A DNA stretch of 64,000 nt from Rossellomorea aquimaris. Its GTDB lineage: Bacteria; Bacillota; Bacilli; Bacillales; Fictibacillaceae. Under the pieces are notes generated by a model that saw only the letters and a program-made list of their open reading frames with translations, had not been told where the DNA came from and made no database searches. Position numbers and translations under genes: made by a program. Of the stretch, positions 50,476-60,167 are shown piece after piece (position 1 is the stretch's first letter; each line of letters opens with the position of its first letter). The DNA lies in contig JAIVLN010000001.1 of NCBI GenBank assembly GCA_020524245.1, positions 558,001 through 622,000 on the forward strand. Reading direction: 5' to 3'.

Positions 50476-52281
50476 TTAAGATTTTACTTTTGCAGTAATC
50501 TGTTGATCGAAGAACTCTAGAATCCTTCTATATACCTTGATTTCATTTTCTTTCTTGGAGAATCCATGTCCTTCATCCTCTAGAAGCATGTACTCGACTT
50601 CTGTACCATTTTCTTTCAGCGCGTCAACAATCTGGTCAGATTCAGCCTTCACAACTCTCGGATCATTCGCACCTTGGATAACGAGCATCGGTTTTTCCAT
50701 TTGCTTCAAATAGGTGATTGGGGAGTCTTCTGTCAACTTCTCTTTATCCTCAACCGGGTCACCGACGAATTTGGCAATCGCAGGTTTCCAATGGTCCGGC
50801 ACACTGTCAATGAAAGAAAACAGGTTACAAGGACCGAAGATATCTACCACCGCCTGGTATAACTCTGCATGACGACCGTGAAGGAGCAGTGCCATATAAC
50901 CGCCATAGCTTCCACCCATCAAAAGGACTTTATCTGGATCTACGTAATCATTTTCAATCAACCACTCGATCCCCTTCACGTTATCAAGCCGCGGCCCATG
51001 ACCCCAATCCCGCTCTACCATCTTCATGAATTTCAATCCATAACCGGTCGATCCTCTGAAATTCGGAGCAAAAATGGAATATCCTCGATGCAACAAGAAT
51101 TGATACAAGGCCCAGAACCTCTTCCTTTCTGCTGACTGTGGTCCTCCATGTGGCCAATGGATAACATGACCGTTCGAATTTTCTTCATGCGCGCGATAAA
51201 ACAATCCTTCGATTTCAAGTCCGTCATAGGATGGATATCGGATTACTTCAGGTTCAATCAACAGTTCTTCTGAAATACCTGGGACTTGATTGTTCGTCAA
51301 CTTTTCCCATTGACTCTCATTGAACTTCAGACAATATACATTTGTCGGTCTTTTTGAACCATCACCAAGCAAGTAAAGATTCCCTTTTGATGAAATAGTG
51401 AGTTTGTTGATGAGATGAACAGGGATCTCCTTTTGTTCGTATGTTTCTTTACTCAAGTCATACACATAGAGGCGGTCTTCAACCCCACTTGAGCTGACGA
51501 TATATAATCGGTTATTCTCTTTATCTGCCTTTACATTCGTTAGATCCTCCTGGTCCAGTTCCAACAACTTGGAGAATTCCTTCGTATGTAGATTGAACTT
51601 CGCTAGATAAGAAAAATCAGATTCAAAGTTTGTCGTGAAGTAAAGGATGTCATCGGTGAAGAAAACGGCTTCCATGACCATGAATTCTTTTTCACTTGGC
51701 GGGGTTAAAGAAACATCCTCTCCATTTACCCGTACAAATGCGAGCGAATGTGAGTTTGTATAATGTTTAGAGTAAACGATTTTTTCTTCATCTTCACTTA
51801 CTGCCATGATACTGGTTACTGCATCCGTACCCTCTATTAGAGTGGTGACCTCTTCTGTTTCTACGTTGTAGCGATACAGGTTAAGAAACGTTGGATTTCC
51901 CTTTGAAGAAGTGTAGTATAACCGCTTTCCATCTTTTGAAAGACTGCCGAAATAGTGTTTTACACCTTTCTCTTCACGTAATGGAAGCAATGCGCCTCCT
52001 TGTGGTTGAAGAGCGTACAACTGGATATCTTCGTCTCCATCAAAGTCAAAGCCGGCAACTATGAAGTCCCCCTTCTGATCATAATGAAGCGCATGGCACT
52101 TTTGGTTGGAGAACGTTAGTGGATATGGGTACTTATTCGGAAGGTCTATCCCCCACAGATTGAAATGCCCATTAATGTTCGTACTGATGACTAGCTGCTC
52201 TTCATCCGGGCTTATGACAAAATCATTGATGGTCAGCGTCTGAAAGAATTGTTCTACATCTGGTTTCGGAAAATTCAACAT
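50476..52281 (-). CDS. S9 family peptidase (prolyl oligopeptidase type)
   Basis: 601 residues. The N-terminal ~340 form a beta-propeller (repeats such as ISPDEEQLVISTNINGHFNLWGI and LSKDGKRLYYTSSKGN) and the C-terminal part an alpha/beta hydrolase with HGGPQSAERK, the nucleophile motif GGSYGGYMALLL, Asp in NDPRV and His in DEGHGF. No signal peptide; a cytoplasmic oligopeptidase or acylaminoacyl peptidase is likely. AGGAGG precedes the ATG. Confidence 0.9.
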   Translation of the reverse strand: MLNFPKPDVEQFFQTLTINDFVISPDEEQLVISTNINGHFNLWGIDLPNKYPYPLTFSNQKCHALHYDQKGDFIVAGFDFDGDEDIQLYALQPQGGALLPLREEKGVKHYFGSLSKDGKRLYYTSSKGNPTFLNLYRYNVETEEVTTLIEGTDAVTSIMAVSEDEEKIVYSKHYTNSHSLAFVRVNGEDVSLTPPSEKEFMVMEAVFFTDDILYFTTNFESDFSYLAKFNLHTKEFSKLLELDQEDLTNVKADKENNRLYIVSSSGVEDRLYVYDLSKETYEQKEIPVHLINKLTISSKGNLYLLGDGSKRPTNVYCLKFNESQWEKLTNNQVPGISEELLIEPEVIRYPSYDGLEIEGLFYRAHEENSNGHVIHWPHGGPQSAERKRFWALYQFLLHRGYSIFAPNFRGSTGYGLKFMKMVERDWGHGPRLDNVKGIEWLIENDYVDPDKVLLMGGSYGGYMALLLHGRHAELYQAVVDIFGPCNLFSFIDSVPDHWKPAIAKFVGDPVEDKEKLTEDSPITYLKQMEKPMLVIQGANDPRVVKAESDQIVDALKENGTEVEYMLLEDEGHGFSKKENEIKVYRRILEFFDQQITAKVKS

Positions 52282-52480
52282 GTACAGCCTCCTTAAAAAC
52301 TAGTATTCTTGGTATCTTTCGACAAAAGGTAATATTTACCTCTTTTTAATCTTGCTGTCTTTTACTGGTTGGCTGTCTATACTTTAAAACTAGAAATGAA
52401 GATAGCAATAAAGGTTAACTAGTAAATATCAGGGGTTGGTATTGTAGATATTGGCATAGAATGAGAAAATTAACCGTAAA

Positions 52481-52511
52481 AAAAGCCCTCTTTCTTCATT
52501 GAAATGGGCTT
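52481..52511 (-). terminator. Terminator overlapping the stop of the lipoprotein gene
   Basis: AAAGCCC and GGGCTTT with a long AT loop, T run on the minus strand; it overlaps the stop at 52496. Confidence 0.6.
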
Positions 52512-52924
52512 TCTCCATTATAAAATCTTTGAGACTCTTCATATTTAAACCTCTCATATACAAAGAAAGCTCCAACGATTTCTTCTATCTGTACAACTAC
52601 ATATGAATTTTCTTGTTCGGAAGCTTGGTCTATTTGTACCACAGTTACTACAGTGTCTTTGCTGGATTGTTCCACTTGATTAACCTTAAGGACGTTCTTT
52701 CCATTTCCTGAAGATATCACAACTACTTTTTCGTCACCTGTGGAATCGAATATTTTGTATCCCTGATAATCCTTATTATTGGTTTGTAAATCTTTTATGT
52801 AACCGGAGACAGTTGGTAGATTATTGATAGCTTCTTCTTCAAGTACCGAATAATCAGGTGATTGTGAACAGCTGGTTAAAATAATCGTTAAACACACCAG
52901 GCAATATAATATCAATTTTTTCAA
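52496..52924 (-). CDS. Lipoprotein, unknown function
   Basis: 142 residues from a TTG, GGTGGAG 9 bases before it. Signal peptide with lipobox LTSC (Cys at 19), then QSPDYSVLEEEAINNLP and a ~110-residue domain with GDEKVVVISSGNGKNVLKV. Acylated at Cys19 and anchored to the outer face of the membrane. Family not recognised. Confidence 0.7.
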   Translation of the reverse strand: MKKLILYCLVCLTIILTSCSQSPDYSVLEEEAINNLPTVSGYIKDLQTNNKDYQGYKIFDSTGDEKVVVISSGNGKNVLKVNQVEQSSKDTVVTVVQIDQASEQENSYVVVQIEEIVGAFFVYERFKYEESQRFYNGESPFQ

Positions 52925-52985
52925 TTAAAAGTTCTCCACCTTTGTCTTTAATCATATTTGGCTTCATATAAAAATCTTTATTGAG

Positions 52986-53639
52986 TTATTTTAACGGTCT
53001 ACTTCTTAATTTAATGCCCACAGGATCCTCTTCATTCATTGAATCGTTTGATAAGAATACAACTGAATCTAACCTGGTATGATCATCTTTATTGAAAATG
53101 ATGTTCCAAGTATGAGTGCCTATCTTAACGCTGTCTGTTGTTTTTTGAAGTATGTTAAGGTCCAAGAGTCTACCAATTAATTCAGGGTCATTTTGAAAAG
53201 GTAAGCAAATGGTCATGTTTTCTATTAAAGTATGTTTTTCTTCGCTTACGACTTCATTTCGTTTCTGAAGTTCAATTTTAAATTTCCAAGGAGTCGTAAC
53301 AAATGTTCTCCGTTCTCCTTCATTCACTGTCCACTTCAATTGAGTAGCGTTGTCTATAATCTGGTTGTACTCCGATTCACTTACTAAAACGCCGATGTGA
53401 TCGAAAATATCCCTTTTCCCCTGACCAAATGTGATATTCGTTTGACCTTTTATCATTTCAATAATTCTGAACTGGATGCCTTTGTCTCTAAAGTCTCCCC
53501 AAGATAAAGGTGGATTGAATTGTTGAAACTCTCCGTTATATCTCCCGACTCTTAAAGTTGTTTCAAAACCTAACTGTTCATAGAATTTTTCCATAGCTTC
53601 CAGTTGATCTGTCCACCAGTGGTAATGAAATAACTGCAT
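52986..53639 (-). CDS. VOC (glyoxalase/bleomycin resistance) family protein
   Basis: 217 residues. It begins MQLFHYHWWTDQLEAMEKFYEQLGFETTLRVGRY, the first beta-alpha-beta module of the vicinal oxygen chelate fold, with HIGVLV in the next. A dioxygenase, glyoxalase or binding-protein role is possible; only the family is clear. AGGAGG precedes the ATG. Confidence 0.65.
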   Translation of the reverse strand: MQLFHYHWWTDQLEAMEKFYEQLGFETTLRVGRYNGEFQQFNPPLSWGDFRDKGIQFRIIEMIKGQTNITFGQGKRDIFDHIGVLVSESEYNQIIDNATQLKWTVNEGERRTFVTTPWKFKIELQKRNEVVSEEKHTLIENMTICLPFQNDPELIGRLLDLNILQKTTDSVKIGTHTWNIIFNKDDHTRLDSVVFLSNDSMNEEDPVGIKLRSRPLK

Positions 53640-53792
53640 TAAATCATCCTCCTGTATCCATGTTAAATCTTTAACTTACTCTTAGAATACAAGTAAAATT
53701 ATAGGATGGCTTCCGATATAGGATGGAAAATAACTACAACTTTTGATGTAGGAAGACCTTATGATCCAATTATACATTTACTTCCTTATCAT

Positions 53793-54212
53793 TTATTCAG
53801 CTTCATCTGGGTTTAGCTTCATGAGTGCTCCAAAGTGTTGTTGTGCAGTGGTAAAACATAGGAATGCGAAAAGTTCACTAATCTCTTCTTCAGAGAAAGA
53901 TGGCTTTAACACTTCAATGATAGATATAGGTACGTCACCTTTTTGTGTTATGAACACTTCTGCAAAACCAACCGCAAGAGATATTTTTTCATCAAATATA
54001 CTCGGGTCAGGCTTTCCTTTAGCTTTACAGTACTCACAACCGTTACTTTGAGCTAAAGTCCTCCTCACCTGCTCTTTTAACTTCGAAGATAATAATGCGT
54101 CCTTTTCCAAAATGTCACCTAATGAAGACCAAGCTTCCATAATGTTGGGATTATGCCCCAAAAGTCTTTGAAATGGTGTTGCCCCGAAATCTGATTTATT
54201 AATAATAGCCAT
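53793..54212 (-). CDS. Carboxymuconolactone decarboxylase family protein (AhpD-like)
   Basis: 139 residues. ALLSSKLKEQVRRTLAQSNGCEYCKAKG contains the redox CxxC (CEYC) of AhpD-type alkylhydroperoxidases in the carboxymuconolactone decarboxylase family. It may use the disulfide to reduce peroxides. AAAGGAG precedes the ATG. Confidence 0.8.
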   Translation of the reverse strand: MAIINKSDFGATPFQRLLGHNPNIMEAWSSLGDILEKDALLSSKLKEQVRRTLAQSNGCEYCKAKGKPDPSIFDEKISLAVGFAEVFITQKGDVPISIIEVLKPSFSEEEISELFAFLCFTTAQQHFGALMKLNPDEAE

Positions 54213-54280
54213 GGTTGTCTCCTTTAAGATCCGTTTTGTAAATATAACTCTTTTCAGTTGCTATTTATTCAACAAAAAAA

Positions 54281-54307
54281 GGCGTTTCCCTTTTTAGGAT
54301 ATACGCC
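54281..54307 (-). terminator. Terminator-like hairpin of the GGCGT/ACGCC family
   Basis: GGCGT and ACGCC arms with an internal TCC/GGA element and TTTTTTT on the minus strand. It lies upstream of the AhpD-like gene and probably ends the GNAT transcript. Confidence 0.65.
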
Positions 54308-54419
54308 CCAGTTTGACTAAATTGAAATACTTAATCATTTAATCCTTCAATCCGCCCTACAATGAACACCCTTTCTAGTGTTCAATCAGGTTAAAATCCT
54401 TTTTCAAATCACTTAAGTA

Positions 54420-54917
54420 TTAATCGTTCCCTGTGACTCTACTTCTTCTTTCAATTAAAACAATATCTCTCCATTTACCATGCATCTTCCCTATTCGTTC
54501 TCTAATACCTACTTCTCTAAATCCCATTTTAGTGTGTAAATTTAAACTAGCTATATTTTCTGGAAAGATACCAGCTTGTAAAGTCCAGATTCCATTTTTT
54601 TCACTTTCTTTAATCAATTGTTCAAGTAATGTCTTTCCAATTCCTTTGTCTTTATAATTCTGACCAACATAAACACTCACCTCAGCAACGCCTGCATAAA
54701 TACAAGTATCTGAAACAGGACTTAATGCTGCCCATCCAACTATCTCATCTCCCAGCACAGCAATGAAACTACAATTAGGGATGTGTCCTTTAGCCCATGA
54801 ATCCGATGTAGGTACATCAGTTTGAAAAGTTGCATTTCCTGTTTTGATTCCTTCTAAATATATGGCTTTCACTTGGTCCCAATGTTCTTTTTTCATTCTT
54901 CGAATTATTAAGTCCAT
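54420..54917 (-). CDS. GNAT acetyltransferase (phosphinothricin acetyltransferase-like)
   Basis: 165 residues from an ATG at 54915-54917 (AGGAG 7 bases before). LIIRRMKKEHWDQVKAIYLEGIKTGNATFQ and IVGWAALSPVS are the pattern of the Pat/bar group, then VEVSVYV...KDKGIGKTLLEQLI (acetyl-CoA loop). The family acetylates amino acid analogues such as phosphinothricin or methionine sulfoximine. Substrate unproven. Confidence 0.8.
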   Translation of the reverse strand: MDLIIRRMKKEHWDQVKAIYLEGIKTGNATFQTDVPTSDSWAKGHIPNCSFIAVLGDEIVGWAALSPVSDTCIYAGVAEVSVYVGQNYKDKGIGKTLLEQLIKESEKNGIWTLQAGIFPENIASLNLHTKMGFREVGIRERIGKMHGKWRDIVLIERRSRVTGND

Positions 54918-54940
54918 TCTCATACTCCTCACCTTGATCG

Positions 54941-55510
54941 TTAAACTATTAGTGATCCGCGAAACCCTCTAGCTGCATAGTAGGATTCTGCTCCATTGTG
55001 ATAGATGAAGACATGACCGTAGCGACAATCACAAAAAAGTGCCCCGCCAAGTTTTCTAATATCAGAAGGGGTTTGCACCCAACTCGAAGTTTTCAAATCG
55101 AAGTTTCCAAGCTTCTGCAAAGCTCGATATTGTTCTTCAGTCAGGAGTTCTATCCCCATGTGAGTAGCCATATCAATGACGTTGTTTTCTGGTTTATGTT
55201 TTTTTCTCGATTCAAGAGCTTTACGATCATAACAAACACTTCTTCGGCCTTTAGGGCTTTCTGCTGAACAATCGAAAAAAATGTAGGTGTCTTCCTCTTG
55301 ATCATAATCAACCACATCAGGTTCTCCACCGGTTCTTTCCATTTCATTGAGCGACCATAGTTTTTCTTTATTCGCATTCAATTTTTCTTTTACTTTTGCC
55401 CATTCAATTCCTTTATGTCGGTTCATATTTTTGTTAAAACGGTCTTCCAAAACTATGAGTAATTCTGCCTTTTGTTCGAGTGACAGCTCCGTTATATTTT
55501 TTACCCTCAT
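54941..55510 (-). CDS. DUF4256 family protein
   Basis: 189 residues: HKGIEWAKVKEKL near the start, GGEPDVVDYD, IFFDCSAESPKGRRSVCYD, and ALFCDCRYGHVFIYHNGAESYYAARGFRGSL near the end, as in the DUF4256 family. Function unknown. AGGAGG precedes the ATG. Followed by the GNAT gene 23 bases later. Confidence 0.75.
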   Translation of the reverse strand: MRVKNITELSLEQKAELLIVLEDRFNKNMNRHKGIEWAKVKEKLNANKEKLWSLNEMERTGGEPDVVDYDQEEDTYIFFDCSAESPKGRRSVCYDRKALESRKKHKPENNVIDMATHMGIELLTEEQYRALQKLGNFDLKTSSWVQTPSDIRKLGGALFCDCRYGHVFIYHNGAESYYAARGFRGSLIV

Positions 55511-55814
55511 AAGTCGTACCTCCTTTATTTGTTCCGCTCATGAGATATCCTTTATTTCAATATAAGGATGTGAAATCCCTTTATGACAATAAGAAACAGA
55601 CTTAACTTTTTTTGGTAAGGGGATCACTTGTGAGGTGTAAAATGCAAAAACATAGAACGATGAACAAGGGAAACCACAGCTTTATTGTGTAAAGATTCAA
55701 CGAATAATGCTCGTCAAAAAGGCTTAGAGAAAACTCCTCTAAGCCTTTTCTTTATTTATAAGTTATTCAATTAAAGCCCCCTATTCTTTAATAAGAACTC
55801 TTAATTAAGAATAG
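55511..55814. other. Intergenic region
   Basis: About 300 bases. It contains only the terminator-like hairpin at 55718-55748; no open frame with a ribosome site was seen. Confidence 0.5.
55718..55748 (-). terminator. Terminator downstream of the 77-residue gene
   Basis: AAAGGCTTAGAG and CTCTAAGCCTTT, perfect 12-bp stem, T run on the minus strand. Confidence 0.75.
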
Positions 55815-56048
55815 TTAATTTATTATTTTTACAACTATAAAGACTGTCAGTATTATGAATCCAATCAACCACGTAATCACTGCCCAAGCCCTTAATGTAA
55901 AGAACACAGGTAATTCCCACACAAATAAATTTCCAATTACTTCGAATAAAGACTCCCAAAACGCTTCATCCTTATTTCCCTTTTTCCATAGATAAATTCC
56001 AATAAGCAATAGAAAAACGACTATTAATAAAACTGCAATTTGACTCAT
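55815..56048 (-). CDS. Small two-helix membrane protein
   Basis: 77 residues. Two membrane helices (about 4-20 and 51-74) separated by KKGNKDEAFWESLFEVIGN. GAGG lies 5 bases before the ATG. Unknown function, probably a real gene by ribosome site and topology. Confidence 0.65.
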   Translation of the reverse strand: MSQIAVLLIVVFLLLIGIYLWKKGNKDEAFWESLFEVIGNLFVWELPVFFTLRAWAVITWLIGFIILTVFIVVKIIN

Positions 56049-56152
56049 TATTACCTCATTCTTTCAACGAAGTTATTTAAAAAGCCTTCATTAAATATAT
56101 TTTCCAATTTTATAAAGGACCTATCCTTTCCTGGATCAACGCCCCCTTTACT

Positions 56153-56758
56153 TTAATAAGCCAATCCAATTCTATTAGCTAAACTTTTTAGATACTCTTT
56201 ATATTGTTCATTTGAATATTGGATGTGTTCATTAAAAAGGGTCTGTGCTTTTTCTTGGAAACCATTTTGTTGCAAAATAATAATTAACATTGCTTTTTCC
56301 TGTGGTCCCCACCTATTAAATTCCAACATAAAATTAATTAGTTCCTCAATATTATTAATAATGAAGAAAGGCAATATATAACCTTCCATATCTGATTTCA
56401 ACTGTTTAAAGAGTTTTTCGTTTACGGCATTTTCGTTATATGAATACCACTCTTCATTAGAGACATCTTTTAACTCACTTATCCTTTTACGGACGATACA
56501 ATGATATTCTTTAGGGAACTTAGGCATTTTCTCATTAAAATAAATTTCATATGCACTTGGGACAAATATTCCTACGTTGAATGTAAAATCTACATTTTCT
56601 TGATGGCTATATAAACTTGATTGAATGTTGAAACACCATCCAATCTCCCCCAAATCCTTATAAAAATTTCTCCCTTGCTTTATAAAACCCTTTGTTTTTA
56701 ATAAGGGGGTAATAGCATTTTTTATTATTTGGTCTAATTCTTTTTGTAGGTTGGACAA
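56153..56758 (-). CDS. DUF4304 family protein
   Basis: 201 residues from a TTG (GAGGTGG before it). ITPLLKTKGFIKQGRNFYKDLGEIGWCFNIQSS matches the DUF4304 N-terminal signature. Function unknown; such genes are often found near toxin-immunity or accessory loci. Confidence 0.75.
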   Translation of the reverse strand: MSNLQKELDQIIKNAITPLLKTKGFIKQGRNFYKDLGEIGWCFNIQSSLYSHQENVDFTFNVGIFVPSAYEIYFNEKMPKFPKEYHCIVRKRISELKDVSNEEWYSYNENAVNEKLFKQLKSDMEGYILPFFIINNIEELINFMLEFNRWGPQEKAMLIIILQQNGFQEKAQTLFNEHIQYSNEQYKEYLKSLANRIGLAY

Positions 56759-56858
56759 TATACCACCTCATTTTGAATGTACATTATTTAAATAACACCT
56801 ATTAATCATAAAGCTTGTTCAACTCTCCTGCCCATCACTTATATATTAATCAAAAATA

Positions 56859-56884
56859 GCGTTAATCCTTTATTAGATCAACGC
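56859..56884 (-). terminator. Hairpin of the CGTTRATC family
   Basis: GCGTT-ATC and GAT-AACGC arms with a T run on the minus strand, about 100 bases upstream of the DUF4304 start and just left of the 52-bp array. Same general form as the hairpins at 50434-50465 and 54281-54307. Confidence 0.55.
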
Positions 56885-56926
56885 GCCCGTTTATGAAGTA
56901 CGTGTTTTCTCATTAAGTCTAATGGA

Positions 56927-57352
56927 GCTGTATGAGTAGATGACTTTAATGGTATTGGTGTATACGTCTATGAGAGGGCTTCTCTGGTTGAGTGAATTGA
57001 CGATTTTGGTGTTTATACCCTATCCGATGACCTCTCTGGTTGGGTGACTTGACGTTTTTGGTGTTTATACCCTATCAGAAGGCCTCTCTGGTTGGGTGAC
57101 TTGACGTTTTTGGTGTTTATACCCTATCAGAAGGCCTCTCTGGTTAGGTGACTTGATGATTTTGGCGTTTATACCCTATCAGAAGGCCTCTCTGGTTAGG
57201 TGACTTGATGATTTTGGCGTTTATACCCTATCAGAAGGCTTCTCTGGTTAGGTGACTTGATGATTTTGGCGTTTATACCCTATCAGAATTTCTCTCTGGT
57301 TAGGTAACTTGAAGTTTTTAGCGTTTTAATCCTATCAGAAGCCTTCAGTAAG
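56927..57352. repeat. Tandem array of a 52-bp unit (about 8 copies)
   Basis: Unit starts are 52 bases apart at 56979, 57031, 57083, 57135, 57187, 57239 and 57291, with degenerate copies before (about 56927) and a partial one after (57343). Core strings are CTCTCTGGTTRGGTGACTTG and TATACCCTATCAGAAGG. The central copies differ at only a few positions. 52 is not a multiple of 3, so the array is not coding. Confidence 0.92.
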
Positions 57353-57428
57353 AAGTAATACCTTATATTCTTTCTTCCTGAAAACTGCCCTTTGACGGAA
57401 TGGTTTTATGTCCTTTATTTATAGAAAA

Positions 57429-57457
57429 AACACGTAGCTCTTTTTGAGCTACGTGTT
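57429..57457 (-). terminator. Terminator of ccpA
   Basis: AACACGTAGCTC-TTTTT-GAGCTACGTGTT, a perfect 12-bp stem with T run on the minus strand. Confidence 0.88.
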
Positions 57458-57468
57458 CCAAATAGTCA

Positions 57469-58473
57469 TTATTTTGTTGAGTCGCGTAGTTGGATGCGGT
57501 GTGGGAGAATGACGGTACGATCTTCAACAGATTCATTATTCATGAATTTGGTTAGAAGTCGCATCGCTACTGCTCCGATATCGTACATCGGTTGAACGAC
57601 GGTTGTCAGTGTCGGACGGACCATGGACGCAAGACGCGTGTTGTCAAATCCGATGACTTCCATATCCTCAGGGATCTTTAAGCCTCTATCTTGTGCACCA
57701 TGAATGACTCCTAATGCCATTTCATCCGTTCCTACAAATACTGCAGATGGTTTGTTATCGAGAGATAGGAATTTCTCCACTGCCTCAATTCCTGCGTCAT
57801 ACGTGTAGTCCCCGATGTAAATGAAGTCTTCATTCATCTCAAGGTTCGCTTCATCCAAGGCTCTACGGTAACCGGAGAACTTATGATGACCGTTGATCGG
57901 ATCCTCGAGTGGTCCTGACACCATTCCGATTCTTTCATGACCTTGTTCCGTCAAGAAATGGATTGCATCATATACAGCTTCTGTGTAATTGATGTTCACC
58001 GTCGGAATTTCTTGGTCCGGTGAGATTGTCGCTGCTAGGACAATTGGTACCGGCGAGCGTTTAAATTCTTCTACATGTTCTTCCGTAATCGTCCCACCCA
58101 TGAAGACAATTCCATCTACTTGCTTTCCAAGCATTGTGTTCAGTAAATGGATTTCTTTATCTTTGTTTTGATCTGAGTTGGACAGGATGATGTTGTAGTT
58201 GTACATCGTTGCAATGTCTTCGATTCCACGAGCGAGTTCTGCAAAGAAAATGCTTGAGATATCTGGAATAATGACACCGACTGTAGTCGTCTTTTTACTT
58301 GCAAGTCCACGAGCGACTGCGTTCGGTCGGTAACCAAGTCGTTCAATTGCGTCCAATACTTTCTTCCGAGTTGCTGGTTTAACGTTTGGATTCCCGTTCA
58401 CAACACGTGAAACGGTTGCCATCGATACTCCGGCTTCTCTTGCGACATCATAAATGGTTGAATTGTTATTCAT
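57469..58473 (-). CDS. ccpA: Catabolite control protein A
   Basis: 334 residues, LacI/GalR family. Helix-turn-helix [23 protein letters not shown] (5-27), hinge helix region with [10 protein letters not shown], and a C-terminal periplasmic-binding-like domain. CcpA with HPr(Ser-P) binds cre sites and represses or activates carbon genes. At least four cre-like sites occur in this window. AGGAGG precedes the ATG by 5 bases. Location next to aroA matches B. subtilis. Confidence 0.97.
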   Translation of the reverse strand: MNNNSTIYDVAREAGVSMATVSRVVNGNPNVKPATRKKVLDAIERLGYRPNAVARGLASKKTTTVGVIIPDISSIFFAELARGIEDIATMYNYNIILSNSDQNKDKEIHLLNTMLGKQVDGIVFMGGTITEEHVEEFKRSPVPIVLAATISPDQEIPTVNINYTEAVYDAIHFLTEQGHERIGMVSGPLEDPINGHHKFSGYRRALDEANLEMNEDFIYIGDYTYDAGIEAVEKFLSLDNKPSAVFVGTDEMALGVIHGAQDRGLKIPEDMEVIGFDNTRLASMVRPTLTTVVQPMYDIGAVAMRLLTKFMNNESVEDRTVILPHRIQLRDSTK

Positions 58474-58543
58474 AACGGCCTCCTATTCTGCGCGTTGTTG
58501 TTTCCAAACGATGGTCTACTTTTATCTTATCCTAATCTAAAAA

Positions 58544-59620
58544 TTAAATTAAATCTGGATACGATTGTTTCAAAGCATTAGCAAATTCATTGAATTGGTC
58601 GATGTCCATTTGCTGAGTGGCATCGGACAGCGCGACAGCTGGATCTGGATGGACTTCAGCCATGACGCCGTCCGCTCCAATGGCGAGCGCCGCTTTCGCT
58701 ACTGGAAGCAGAATGTCACGTCGCCCGGTCGAGTGCGTCACATCGACAAACACCGGTAAGTGCGTTTCTTGTTTCAAAATCGGGACAGCTGAAATATCGA
58801 GCGTGTTTCGCGTCGCTTTCTCATAGGTCCGGATTCCACGTTCACAAAGGATGATGTCACCATTTCCTTGCGACATGATGTACTCAGCTGCGTTCATGAA
58901 TTCCGAGATAGTTGCGGAAAGACCACGCTTCAGCAAGACAGGTTTCGATGCTCGTCCAGCTTCTTTCAACAGTTCGAAGTTATGCATGTTCCGTGCACCA
59001 ATTTGGATGACATCGACATACTCAGTCGCTTCCTGGATGTCTGCTGGATTGACGATTTCACTGATGACAGCCAGTCCGTGTTTACGGGCTACATCTCGTA
59101 AAATTTTCAAACCTTCCATCCCTAGGCCCTGGAAGTCATATGGAGAGGAGCGAGGTTTGAATGCTCCTCCACGTAAGAGTTTCACGCCTTGAGCTTTTAC
59201 TGCTTCAGCCACTGCGTCGACTTGCTCATAATATTCGACTGCACAAGGACCAGCTATAATTCGTTGTCTGCCATCCCCAATCGTTTCACCGAGTACATTG
59301 ACAATCGAATTTTCAGGTTGGTTTTTACGTGATACGAGTAAAGCCTGGCGATGCTCATCTTCTTGCAGCTCTAAACCAGCTTTGAAGATCTGCTTAAACA
59401 AGTGTTGCAGCGTTGTCGTTTCTAATGGCCCGCGGTTATGCTCTGAAATGAGGTTCAGCATGTGTCGCTCACGAACAGGTTCGTAGCGGTTCATCCCTTG
59501 CTTCTTTTTCACATGACCGATTTCCTGAACGATTTCGGCTCGCTTGTTCAGCATCTCGACTAATTGCAGATTTATCTGATCGATTTGTTCTCGTAAGTGG
59601 TCGAGTTCTTGATTGCTCAT
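58544..59620 (-). CDS. aroA: Bifunctional chorismate mutase / DAHP synthase
   Basis: 358 residues: an N-terminal chorismate mutase domain (about 3-85, [23 protein letters not shown]) and a type I-beta DAHP synthase domain (about 95-358; [28 protein letters not shown], and [10 protein letters not shown]). It catalyses the first step of aromatic amino acid synthesis; the mutase part gives feedback control by chorismate and prephenate. Gene symbol follows the Bacillus usage (aroA or aroG elsewhere). GGAAG precedes the ATG. Confidence 0.95.
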   Translation of the reverse strand: MSNQELDHLREQIDQINLQLVEMLNKRAEIVQEIGHVKKKQGMNRYEPVRERHMLNLISEHNRGPLETTTLQHLFKQIFKAGLELQEDEHRQALLVSRKNQPENSIVNVLGETIGDGRQRIIAGPCAVEYYEQVDAVAEAVKAQGVKLLRGGAFKPRSSPYDFQGLGMEGLKILRDVARKHGLAVISEIVNPADIQEATEYVDVIQIGARNMHNFELLKEAGRASKPVLLKRGLSATISEFMNAAEYIMSQGNGDIILCERGIRTYEKATRNTLDISAVPILKQETHLPVFVDVTHSTGRRDILLPVAKAALAIGADGVMAEVHPDPAVALSDATQQMDIDQFNEFANALKQSYPDLI

Positions 59621-59728
59621 AATTTCACTTCCTAGAATATAAGTAAGACAATGTTACTAAGAATGATTCAATACTAGTTTAGTCTACCTTGCAGGTGACG
59701 TCTACCTTTGAGCACTTTTCAGAAAAAA

Positions 59729-60055
59729 TCAAATATGTTGTTTCGTCAATTGATCCAATTTATCGTATGTGATGTTCCAATGAGAGTCATGGAATACTAC
59801 TTGGTTACCATTAAATAGGAAAAGCTGTGGTGATTCGTGCTTCACTCCATATTCTTCTGCAATCTGGTTCGATAAGGGACGTGACTCTTGAACGTTTAAG
59901 TAATAGACAGAAATATCTTGATGATCCTTTGCAAACTTCTCAACTTCTTCATATGCTGAACTGCTGATCGGGCAAGTCGTACTGTTCTTCAGAAAGTAAA
60001 ATGGTTTGGATGAATCAATGGACGTAAATTCATCCCAACTCGTGATTTTCTTCAT
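59729..60055 (-). CDS. ytxJ: Bacillithiol system protein YtxJ
   Basis: 108-residue thioredoxin-fold protein with the motif TTCPIS (a single cysteine at the active site) and ESPQLFLF in the cis-Pro loop. YtxJ is a monothiol bacilliredoxin-like protein in the bacillithiol redox system; its partners are not known to me. Position in ccpA-aroA-ytxJHG is conserved. Confidence 0.88.
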   Translation of the reverse strand: MKKITSWDEFTSIDSSKPFYFLKNSTTCPISSSAYEEVEKFAKDHQDISVYYLNVQESRPLSNQIAEEYGVKHESPQLFLFNGNQVVFHDSHWNITYDKLDQLTKQHI

Positions 60056-60167
60056 GAATCAATGCTCCTTTTGTAAAAATATCTTTGTTTCTCAGTATCC
60101 TTCAAAAATATGCTCTTTTCTTAAGGATTGTTGCTTTTGGGTTATTTTATAAAAAACATCTTGTGTA

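Noticed and set aside
43336-56758. Integron-like cassette array
   Set aside because: No integrase gene and no attC-type palindromes were seen; only a modest family of terminator hairpins.
56927-57352. CRISPR array for the 52-bp repeats
   Set aside because: Whole units repeat without unique spacers, and no cas genes are present.
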